Source of the DNA: Candidatus Stahliibacteriota bacterium | Lineage (GTDB): Bacteria; Hydrothermota; UBA3073 | DNA length: 8,482 nt | Direction of reading: 5' to 3' | Assembly (NCBI GenBank): GCA_030627085.1 | Contig: DAOUSS010000054.1 | Span: 1 to 8,482, forward strand | In this document: one piece after another, positions 1-6,575 of the stretch | Layout: each line of letters opens with the position of its first letter | Position numbering within the stretch: the first letter of the stretch is position 1 | Notes under the pieces: model-generated | Database searches by the model: none | What the model saw: the letters and a program-made list of their open reading frames with translations, nothing else | What the model was told of the DNA's origin: nothing | Position numbers and translations under genes: made by a program

Positions 1-771
1 GAGAGAATTAATTTCTATTCCGAAAAATTCCTGGGCACTCCTTACAATATTCGGTGTGTCGGTGATGGTCCTTATGCTCTTATAGAAAATTGGCCTTTGG
101 TTGATTTTCAAGAGACCAACTGTATGGCTCTTTGCGAACATGTTCTTGCTATGGCAATCTCTGATAGTTGGGATAATTTCTTCAATAATCTTCTGCAAGT
201 TCGATATAAAGATGGTATAATCGGAATGAGAACTCGAAATCATTACACAATGGCGGATTGGCTACCCGAAAATAGCTGGATTCTGGAAGATGTGTCAAGA
301 AGGGTTGGTGGAGAATACACAAAATCAGTAACCAGAACCATTTCCCATAAAAAATTCTTCACCAGTAAGGGCATAAAAGATATGCGTTATGTTTTGCCTG
401 ATCGCGAAATAACAATAGAGTATGTTCCATTAGATGCTCTCAAAGAAGTAGAGAAAAACATAAAACCTGGAGATATAGTGGCTTTGATTTACGCTAATAA
501 AACTGATGTCTTCTCAGCACATATGTTAATAATCGCCGAAAAAAACAATAAAAAATACATACGAGAGTCCAGTAGCAGAAAAATGACTACTTTCGATACT
601 CCCTATGAGGAATGGCTTTCCAGTATTCAAGATTTGCAAAAACATTTAGGAGAGGAATTTTTAGGATTATCGTTTATGAGAGTAAGAGAAGAACTGAACG
701 AACCTGGAAAAGTTATCCTTCCCTGGGAAATAAGCAAATTAAAATCAAAAACAAGGTCTGGCTCAAAATAG
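1..771 (+). CDS. DUF1460 family NlpC/P60-like cell-wall amidase, 5'-truncated by the window edge
   Basis: The frame is open from base 1 to the TAG at 769-771 (256 codons visible). There is no credible internal start: the TTG at 97 and ATG at 124 fall inside the conserved core, and the ATG would lose the catalytic Cys. The gene therefore begins upstream. Family marks seen in order: FLGTPY near the visible N-terminus; a Cys at 121-123 in NCMALCEHVLA, matching the family's DCTTFVE-type nucleophile segment; YKDGIIG followed by RNHYTMADWL (family: sRlHY..DWi); KPGDIVAL; a His at 520-522 in FSAHMLII (family: vsHvGi); then ESSS and MRVRE near the end. DUF1460 members are cysteine amidases of the NlpC/P60 clan, reported to act on N-acetylmuramyl-L-alanine linkages. 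A periplasmic or exported location is likely, but the signal peptide region is missing. The usual Asp before the Cys is Asn here. The next gene has its own promoter, so this gene probably belongs to a different transcript. Family assignment is from memory of motifs, not a search. Confidence 0.75.
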   Translation, partial: ERINFYSEKFLGTPYNIRCVGDGPYALIENWPLVDFQETNCMALCEHVLAMAISDSWDNFFNNLLQVRYKDGIIGMRTRNHYTMADWLPENSWILEDVSRRVGGEYTKSVTRTISHKKFFTSKGIKDMRYVLPDREITIEYVPLDALKEVEKNIKPGDIVALIYANKTDVFSAHMLIIAEKNNKKYIRESSSRKMTTFDTPYEEWLSSIQDLQKHLGEEFLGLSFMRVREELNEPGKVILPWEISKLKSKTRSGSK

Positions 772-810
772 CCTGCTAACGAGTTTCGGGACTACTAACT
801 TTTAAAAAAC

Positions 811-839
811 TTGACTTATGACAATTTTTATTATATAAT
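811..839 (+). promoter_or_regulatory. Strong sigma70-type promoter for the receptor operon
   Basis: A -35 box TTGACT (811-816) and a perfect -10 box TATAAT (834-839) are separated by exactly 17 bp. An A/T-rich stretch, TTTTAAAAAAC, lies just upstream at about 800-810 and could act as an UP-like element. Predicted transcription start is about A847, giving a 5' leader of about 76 nt before the ATG at 923. The promoter lies 40 bp past the stop of the upstream gene and points at the receptor operon. Seen directly in the sequence; activity is inferred from the match to consensus. Confidence 0.85.
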
Positions 840-847
840 GTATATTA

Positions 848-863
848 AGGTATAAAAATACCT
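848..863 (+). promoter_or_regulatory. Small perfect hairpin at the predicted transcript 5' end, or operator
   Basis: AGGTAT (848-853) and ATACCT (858-863) are perfect complements around an AAAA loop. The element starts within a base or two of the predicted transcription start. As RNA it would be a 5'-terminal stem-loop that could protect the messenger; as DNA it could be a 16-bp operator for a dimeric regulator. A short direct repeat, GGATAAG at 871-877 and 879-885, follows. The repeat is seen; both roles are inferred, and a 6-bp A/T-rich stem could arise by chance. Confidence 0.4.
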
Positions 864-922
864 CTTAACAGGATAAGCGGATAAGGATATCGGTTAGCTA
901 AACTATCACAAAGGAGGACAAG

Positions 923-3490
923 ATGAAAAAGTGGGTTCTTCTTATGATTTTTATTTTACTTCCAGTATTTCTATTTGCTGGGGTTACCGGGAAGATTGCT
1001 GGCAGGGTGATAGATGCCTCTACGGGGGAGCCTCTACCCTATGCAAATGTGAGGATTGTGGAAACAAATATGGGGGCTTCTACTGATGCCGATGGTTATT
1101 ACTTCATTATAAATGTGCCTCCCGGTGTTTATGAGTTGAATGTTACTATGATGGGTTACAGGCCTAAAACAATAACTAATGTAAAAGTCAATATTGATCT
1201 TACAACAACTGTAAACTTTACCTTAGAACCAACTGTAATTGAACTCGGTGAGGTCGTCGTTGTTGCAGAGAGACCTATGATTTTAAAAGACCAGACATCA
1301 ACTACGCACTACATAGATCGTGAGACAATGGATACTCAACCAATCCACTCTTTTCAAGAAGTTGCCCAACGCCAGGCTGGAGTGATAGGCACACACTTTC
1401 GAGGTGGTAGAACTGGAGAGACTACTGTTTTAGTAGATGGAATACCTATAAGAGACCCTGCTGCTGAATATCGAGGCTATATGGCTGGATTTACTAGTAG
1501 TCTACCTGAACAGTCAATTGAGGAGTTACAGATTATCACTGGAGGATTCAATGCAGAGTATGGCAATGCACAGTCAGGGTTGATAAATGTAATTACACCA
1601 GAAGGAGGGATTAAACACTCAGGCGAAATTTCTGTCAGAACAACAGCAGATAGGGTAATGGATTTAGTAAATAAGGAAACACTAAATCCCCGACTTCGTG
1701 AAGTTTATGGCCTAAAACTGTCGGGACCAATTTGGAACCCTTTACCAGTTGACTTGAGTTATTTTCTTACCACTGGGTTATCTGATCAAGAAAGTGGAGA
1801 ATTACCAAATCAAGATTCTTTCGAACGCACTTATCAAGGGAAACTGACTGTTAAATTTTCTCCCACAATAAAGTTAAACTTTGGAGGACATACCTCCCAG
1901 GAAGATTACAATATATATTCCCACCATTATTCAAAATATGGAATGTTAGACCATCTTGCTGATAGATACCGCAAGACAAAGCAGGAGTATTTAATTTGGA
2001 CTCACACATTAAGTCCAAAAGCATTCTATGAATTGAAGGTTTCCAGTTTCTTATCCCAATATCGTGCGGTTTGCAAAGATGTAGATGATTATGACAATGA
2101 TGGAGATACAGAAGAGGAATTAAATTGGGACCCAACTGGTCCTGGTCCCTCGTATCAAGATAGAGAACGAGAGAATATCCCCGGTGGATGGTTTTGGGCC
2201 TCTGGGGATGAGAATTTCTGGATGGATCAAAAGGCTCAAACATATATACTAAAAGGGGACCTGACAAGCCAAATCAGGTTCAACCATCTTATTAAAGCAG
2301 GTTTAGAATTTGACTGGAATCAAGTTAAGATAGAGAGGTATCGCTGGACTGCTGTTGGAGTGAATGTATACGATGAAAGCTGGGATCAAGATTTTATAGA
2401 CTTAGCCCTATATGGACAGGATAAGATCGAACTTGCTGAGTTAATAGTCAATTTCGGGTTAAGATTTGACTACTTTAACCCTAATGGATTTAGAGAAAAG
2501 GCTTGGTATCCTAAGGATCAAAGTGACCCCCTAATTGGCAGTGAAGTAAAGGATCCTATTCCTCCTTCAACATCTTATCAGTTGAGTCCACGCATTGGGG
2601 TGTCTTTTCCAATCTCAGAAAGGGATGTTCTACACTTCAGCTATGGCCATTTCTTCCAGAGACCGGACGGGAGATTCCTTTACCATAATCTTGGAGGATA
2701 TAGAAGAGGAGCTATCCCAACTATAGGAAACCCTGGGCTAAAACCTGAGCGAACTGTTGCATATGAAGTAGGACTTAATCACCTTTTTACTGAGGATCTT
2801 AAAGGGACTTTTACTACTTACTTCAAAGACATCTCCAATCTTATAGACCAAAAACATTACTACTGTGCTCCTCTCGATTATGATGTCTTTGAAAATGCTG
2901 ATTACGGGAATGTGCGTGGTCTTGAGTTCGTAGTCACGAAGAGACAGGGAAGATTTTTGGGTGGCTCAGTCAGTTACACGTATTCAGTAGCTAAAGGAAG
3001 AAGTTCATCCCCTTACGCTGGGGGGGACTATGCGTACTACCAGCAAGTAATGCCCAAGGAGTTGGTTTTCCTCAATTGGGACCAAAGACATGTAGTAAAG
3101 GCAAATATTAACTTTACTACACCTTATGATTGGGGTCCTGTTTTTCTGGATACTAAATTATTGGGTGGCTGGATGATAAATGCTTCACACGAATATGGAA
3201 GTGGACTTCCTTACTCATCTCCATCTAGAGCACTTAGACCACCCGTTAACGATAAGAGACTTCCTCCAACAAATACTACCGACTTGAAGCTAATTAAAAA
3301 ATTCAAACTCTTCTCCTTTAAACCCTCTTTTTATGTAGAATGTTTAAATCTCTTTAATAAAAAGAATATACTCTACTTAGTTGATGCTGAGTGTTACGAA
3401 CTCACTGGTGAACCAGGTGGTTGGCATAGAGACCCTGGGGTTTATAGCAATCCCCGTCTTTTTAGAGGGGGCATAAAATTTAATTGGTAA
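923..3490 (+). CDS. TonB-dependent outer-membrane receptor with N-terminal carboxypeptidase-regulatory-like domain
   Basis: An 855-residue outer-membrane transporter of normal family length that imports a ligand using TonB/ExbBD energy. Order of parts: signal peptide about 1-19 (cleavage near LFA/G); carboxypeptidase-regulatory-like beta-sandwich about 24-103 (GKIAGRVIDASTGEPLPYAN, then DADGYYFI and PPGVYEL); TonB-box-like EVVVVAERP at 110-118; plug about 125-228 (VLVDGIPI at 169-176, EELQIITGGFNAEYGNAQSG at 200-219, INVITPEGG); beta-barrel about 235-855 with TBDT-style strands such as LSPRIGVSF at 554-562 and NWDQRHVVKANINF from 718. The chain ends in Trp, an aromatic end as expected for an outer-membrane barrel. 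An acidic loop with a DxDxDGD pattern (389-395) could bind calcium. The start is supported by AAGGAGG at 911-917, five bases before the ATG. First gene of a three-gene operon; the next gene starts 15 bp after its stop. No SusD-like partner follows, so it is not a typical SusC/SusD pair. The ligand is not identifiable. A G7 run at 3020-3026 is intact and in frame. Confidence 0.93.
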   Translation: MKKWVLLMIFILLPVFLFAGVTGKIAGRVIDASTGEPLPYANVRIVETNMGASTDADGYYFIINVPPGVYELNVTMMGYRPKTITNVKVNIDLTTTVNFTLEPTVIELGEVVVVAERPMILKDQTSTTHYIDRETMDTQPIHSFQEVAQRQAGVIGTHFRGGRTGETTVLVDGIPIRDPAAEYRGYMAGFTSSLPEQSIEELQIITGGFNAEYGNAQSGLINVITPEGGIKHSGEISVRTTADRVMDLVNKETLNPRLREVYGLKLSGPIWNPLPVDLSYFLTTGLSDQESGELPNQDSFERTYQGKLTVKFSPTIKLNFGGHTSQEDYNIYSHHYSKYGMLDHLADRYRKTKQEYLIWTHTLSPKAFYELKVSSFLSQYRAVCKDVDDYDNDGDTEEELNWDPTGPGPSYQDRERENIPGGWFWASGDENFWMDQKAQTYILKGDLTSQIRFNHLIKAGLEFDWNQVKIERYRWTAVGVNVYDESWDQDFIDLALYGQDKIELAELIVNFGLRFDYFNPNGFREKAWYPKDQSDPLIGSEVKDPIPPSTSYQLSPRIGVSFPISERDVLHFSYGHFFQRPDGRFLYHNLGGYRRGAIPTIGNPGLKPERTVAYEVGLNHLFTEDLKGTFTTYFKDISNLIDQKHYYCAPLDYDVFENADYGNVRGLEFVVTKRQGRFLGGSVSYTYSVAKGRSSSPYAGGDYAYYQQVMPKELVFLNWDQRHVVKANINFTTPYDWGPVFLDTKLLGGWMINASHEYGSGLPYSSPSRALRPPVNDKRLPPTNTTDLKLIKKFKLFSFKPSFYVECLNLFNKKNILYLVDAECYELTGEPGGWHRDPGVYSNPRLFRGGIKFNW

Positions 3491-3505
3491 AAATGGAGGT
3501 GGAAG

Positions 3506-5353
3506 ATGAGATTTCTCATAAAAACTTTTGCCATTTTATTGAGTCTTGTGGTCGGGTTTAGCTCTTCTGAAGCAAGAAGAATTTCAAACAAATCTTATAA
3601 CAACACAGCTCCATTCCATTGGTATATTCATCAAATAGGCGATGTGTGGAACCGACAGACTAATTGGGGGATGTTTGGTGATGATGACTTCGTCTACCCT
3701 TCATGTGATTTTCCAGGAGGATCTCAGAATGCATATCTCTACCAGGGTTCAATATGGGTATTGGGAATCGTTGAGGACTCGCTTGGCAACCCAGACACTT
3801 TATGCACAGCAGGTGACGAACTTGAATTTGGCTGCTTGGGCACAGTCCATGTAGTCACTGGAGAAGAAGCACTATCCCAGGAGGATACTTACACAACTTA
3901 TAATGATCTATATCCCGTGTCACCCGAAGGTGTCCATAGACCCCTTGGCATTGCAGTAACTGAAAAAACCTACGCCTTGGCAGTTGATTACGCAAATAAC
4001 TTTATTATAGCGGAATATTGGATAAAGAATATTGGTATAGATACGGACGAAGACACTATTCCCGATACCCCGAGGACTATCAGGAACCTTTTTGTTTCTA
4101 TTAGAATGGATTGTGATATATCATCCCTCGCCGGCAGCGACGATCTTTGGTATTGGGATGATATGGTTGACTATGATGCAACCAACAAACTTTCTTACAT
4201 GTATGATGCGGACAATTCAGCAGTCCCCGGGGACGACACTGGAAATCCCGATGCCCAAGGAAATCTTATATCCCCGGGCTATATTGGAGCCCGTCTTTTA
4301 CATACACCACATCCATCTGGAATGCCCTACTCTCACCGATGGTGCCATTATTACAATGACCCACCACCAAATGCGCCTCAGTACAGGTTTATTGCTGAAG
4401 ATACAATCGATCCGTTGCCGATTGCTCCCTATGATTATAGGTTCATGCAAACTACAGGTCCAATTGATTCATTAGTCACGGGAGACTCGCTTCTTGTTGT
4501 TTGGGCATATGGAGTAGGGAATGGTTTAGAAGAACTTAAAAATATATTACAAACAGCCCAAAGAATCTTCGATAATAACTACTTGGCAGCTCTCCCCCCT
4601 CCATCGCCAACTTTAGTCTTGGAAGACTATGTAGAAAACGGAACGACTGTTGGAGTACGAATTCAATGGAATAATTCACCTGAAGATGCTGTTGATCCAT
4701 TAAGTCTTGAAGAAGACTTTGAAGGTTACAGAGTATGGGTTAGTGAATCTAAAGATCCTGCGGGAGAGAGGATATGGCAACTCCTTGCAAGTTTTGACAT
4801 AGTAGATAGTATAGGCGAGGACACTGGCCTTCCTCCCAAGAATAATGAGGGATACTATGAAATTATACATTTACCCGTAATTAAAGGATTCGCGTATACT
4901 TACTCAGTGACTGCTTTTGATAAAGGTGACACCGTTGGAGGTCTTGAGTCTTTAGAGAGCAGTAAATTATTCAATCTCCAGGATTATATACCCACTAACC
5001 CTATTGCTACTTCTCTTGATAATATCCGTGTGGTTCCTAACCCATATATTGGAAGTGCTCCCTGGAATAATCCAAGACCTCACTATGGAGTGCCCTGGAC
5101 AGATAGGATACAATTCGTTAACCTGCCTGCAGATGCCGTGGTTCGTATATACACTCTTGATGGAGATTTCGTTAGAGAAGTAATATCGTCAAATTTAATA
5201 GCAAGAACACCAAAAATGACTAGTGAGTGTAAGAGTGTTGCAGAATGGGACCTTCTCTCACGAAACAAACAGAAAGTTACACCTGGATTATATCTATATG
5301 TGGTTGAGTCCTCGCTTGGTACCAAGAAGGGAAAATTTGTCATTATAAGATAG
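3506..5353 (+). CDS. Secreted protein of unknown function with fibronectin-III-like region and T9SS-type sorting C-terminus
   Basis: A 615-residue exported protein. A signal peptide covers about residues 1-23 (hydrophobic LIKTFAILLSLVVGF, cleavage near SEA/R). Residues about 30-345 form a body I cannot assign to a named family; it contains several Tyr/Trp- and Asp-rich stretches and an acidic DTDEDTIPD at 179-187, resembling a calcium-binding thrombospondin type 3 loop. Residues about 363-488 look fibronectin-III-like (VRIQWNNSPEDA, EGYRVWVSES, YTYSVTAFDKG). Residues about 505-615 match the sorting/FlgD-like C-terminal domain of type IX cargo: VVPNPY at 509-514, VRIYTLDGDFVREV at 546-559, then WDLLSRN, GLYLYVVES and a GKFVIIR end. 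Six Cys occur (67, 100, 110, 203, 280, 575), so disulfides are possible. The start is supported by GGAGGT at 3495-3500. Its place between a TonB receptor and a PorV-like barrel suggests a surface-exposed ligand-capturing partner, but function is inferred from context only. Confidence 0.85.
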   Translation: MRFLIKTFAILLSLVVGFSSSEARRISNKSYNNTAPFHWYIHQIGDVWNRQTNWGMFGDDDFVYPSCDFPGGSQNAYLYQGSIWVLGIVEDSLGNPDTLCTAGDELEFGCLGTVHVVTGEEALSQEDTYTTYNDLYPVSPEGVHRPLGIAVTEKTYALAVDYANNFIIAEYWIKNIGIDTDEDTIPDTPRTIRNLFVSIRMDCDISSLAGSDDLWYWDDMVDYDATNKLSYMYDADNSAVPGDDTGNPDAQGNLISPGYIGARLLHTPHPSGMPYSHRWCHYYNDPPPNAPQYRFIAEDTIDPLPIAPYDYRFMQTTGPIDSLVTGDSLLVVWAYGVGNGLEELKNILQTAQRIFDNNYLAALPPPSPTLVLEDYVENGTTVGVRIQWNNSPEDAVDPLSLEEDFEGYRVWVSESKDPAGERIWQLLASFDIVDSIGEDTGLPPKNNEGYYEIIHLPVIKGFAYTYSVTAFDKGDTVGGLESLESSKLFNLQDYIPTNPIATSLDNIRVVPNPYIGSAPWNNPRPHYGVPWTDRIQFVNLPADAVVRIYTLDGDFVREVISSNLIARTPKMTSECKSVAEWDLLSRNKQKVTPGLYLYVVESSLGTKKGKFVIIR

Positions 5354-5363
5354 GGAGGACAGG

Positions 5364-6329
5364 ATGAGAAAGTTTAGTATAATTGCTGTTCTATTGCTGA
5401 TATATGTCTCATTGAGTTATGCTCAATTTGCACCTGTTGGAACTGCTGGTGCACAATTCCTTCAGATACCGTTGGGAGCTAGACCAGTCGGTATGGGTGA
5501 AGCCTTTACTGCATATGTAAGTGACATACTCTCAATATACTGGAATCCTGCTGGTTTGGTTGATTTAAAAAGATGGGAGATTTCAACAAGTTATGTTCCA
5601 TATTTTGAATCAATAACCTATCAATCTGCTGCCTATGCCTATAATTTCGGCAACGTTGGAACAGTTGGAATTCATTTCTCCAGCTTGGGCACAGACAACA
5701 TGGATGTAACTACGGTTTATCAACAGGAAGGTACAGGGGAAGTCTTTTCTTGCCGAGATGTCGTAGGAGGAATCTCTTATGCACGCTTGTTGACAAACTG
5801 GTTCTCAGTCGGTTTGAACGCCAAGTTTCTGCAGGAGAACTATTGGACTTACACTTCCAGTGGATGGGCATTAGATTTGGGAACTCTGTATAGAAGCCAT
5901 TTTAGATCGCTTAGATTAGGAATGTCTATTCTCAACTTTGGACCAGAACTAAAATTCTCTGATACCTATATAGACTATAGCGATGAACAGAAGGAAAAAG
6001 GATTTGGAACTTATGCCCTTCCTATGACATTCAGGGTCGGGATATCTATGGATCTTTTTAAAAGAGAACTTCACCACCTCAGTGGAGCTTTGGATGGCGT
6101 ACATCCAGTCGATAATCTCGAAACTCTAAATTTGGGGTTTGAGTACTGGTACTCAAATATATTAGCGTTGAGAACTGGATATAAGGTTAACTCTGACGAA
6201 GGAGGATTTTCCGCTGGAGCCGGTTTCAAAGTTTCTTACGGAGCAGCAGTTGCAAAACTTGACTACGCCTTTAATGACCTTGGAAGACTTGGCATTGTAC
6301 ACAGGGTATCTTTGGGAATTGGATTCTGA
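5364..6329 (+). CDS. PorV/PorQ-family outer-membrane barrel protein
   Basis: A 321-residue protein with a clear signal peptide (about 1-20, SLSYA/QF). The mature N-terminus carries the family's signature: GARPVGMGEAFTAYVSDI at about 38-55, followed by IYWNPAGL at 58-65. Alternating amphipathic strands continue to the end, which is Phe (VSLGIGF), as expected for an outer-membrane barrel. PorV/PorQ proteins are FadL-like barrels; in Bacteroidetes PorV carries type IX cargo from the translocon to the attachment machinery. Many uncultured phyla encode multiple relatives of uncertain role. It starts 10 bp after the preceding stop, with the ribosome binding site GGGAGG overlapping that stop codon, so the two are co-transcribed and probably translationally coupled. 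The preceding gene encodes a protein with a T9SS-like sorting end, which supports a cargo-handling role. A FadL-like hydrophobic-substrate channel is the main alternative. Last gene of the operon. Confidence 0.85.
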   Translation: MRKFSIIAVLLLIYVSLSYAQFAPVGTAGAQFLQIPLGARPVGMGEAFTAYVSDILSIYWNPAGLVDLKRWEISTSYVPYFESITYQSAAYAYNFGNVGTVGIHFSSLGTDNMDVTTVYQQEGTGEVFSCRDVVGGISYARLLTNWFSVGLNAKFLQENYWTYTSSGWALDLGTLYRSHFRSLRLGMSILNFGPELKFSDTYIDYSDEQKEKGFGTYALPMTFRVGISMDLFKRELHHLSGALDGVHPVDNLETLNLGFEYWYSNILALRTGYKVNSDEGGFSAGAGFKVSYGAAVAKLDYAFNDLGRLGIVHRVSLGIGF

Positions 6330-6331
6330 TA

Positions 6332-6359
6332 TACTAGATAACCAGGAAGTTATACAGTA
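6332..6359 (+). repeat. Imperfect inverted repeat just past the receptor operon
   Basis: TACT (6332-6335) pairs with AGTA (6356-6359) and ATAAC (6338-6342) with GTTAT (6349-6353), separated by a symmetric 2-by-2 internal loop around a six-base CAGGAA loop. It begins three bases after the stop of the PorV-like gene. It is A/T-rich and has no T-run after it, so it is a poor intrinsic terminator. It might slow 3' exonucleases or be chance. The rest of 6330-6575 shows no convincing promoter: TTGTCA at 6383-6388 has only TATATG at 15 bp. Confidence 0.3.
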
Positions 6360-6513
6360 AAGAATCTAATGGTGCATTTATATTGTCAGAATACTTAGCT
6401 ATTTATATGGCACAGTTGCCTTTCTCTCTTTCGAGAATCTTGTAGAAATTATAGTCCGAAAAAAATGATTCAAGAGAAACCAATAAAATTACAAAGAAAA
6501 GGAGGTGAGGGGT

Positions 6514-6531
6514 ATGAAAAGACTGATGTAG
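6514..6531 (+). CDS. Possible five-codon leader peptide (MKRLM) or decayed duplicate gene start
   Basis: ATG at 6514 is followed by four codons and TAG at 6529-6531, encoding MKRLM. It sits eight bases after AAAGGAGGTGA (6498-6508), a perfect match to the anti-Shine-Dalgarno sequence and better than that of any other gene in the window. The following gene starts 44 bp later with a similar site (AAAAGGAGGG) and a similar peptide (MKRMI). Either a minimal leader translated ahead of the gene, or the relic of an older or duplicated start interrupted by a stop. The open frame and ribosome binding site are seen; translation and role are inferred, and five codons alone prove nothing. Confidence 0.3.
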   Translation: MKRLM

Positions 6532-6575
6532 AAGATCGAAATTTGTGTGTAGCGGAGTAAACAAAAGGAGGGAAT

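Noticed and set aside
2087..2119. EF-hand in the receptor
   Set aside because: The first half fits DxDxDG, but the 12th loop position is Leu instead of Glu or Asp and there are no flanking helices; kept only as a calcium-loop-like motif.
1851..2267. Open frame on the minus strand inside the receptor gene
   Set aside because: It lies wholly opposite a confident coding region, has no ribosome site or recognisable domain, and its composition fits a shadow of the + strand gene.
3642..4475. Two shorter + strand open frames within the 615-residue protein gene
   Set aside because: They are in a different frame from a clearly coding region and show no domain features or start signals.
6383..6409. 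Possible promoter TTGTCA...TATATG before the propeller gene
   Set aside because: The spacer is only 15 bp and both boxes are imperfect; too weak to list in A/T-rich DNA.
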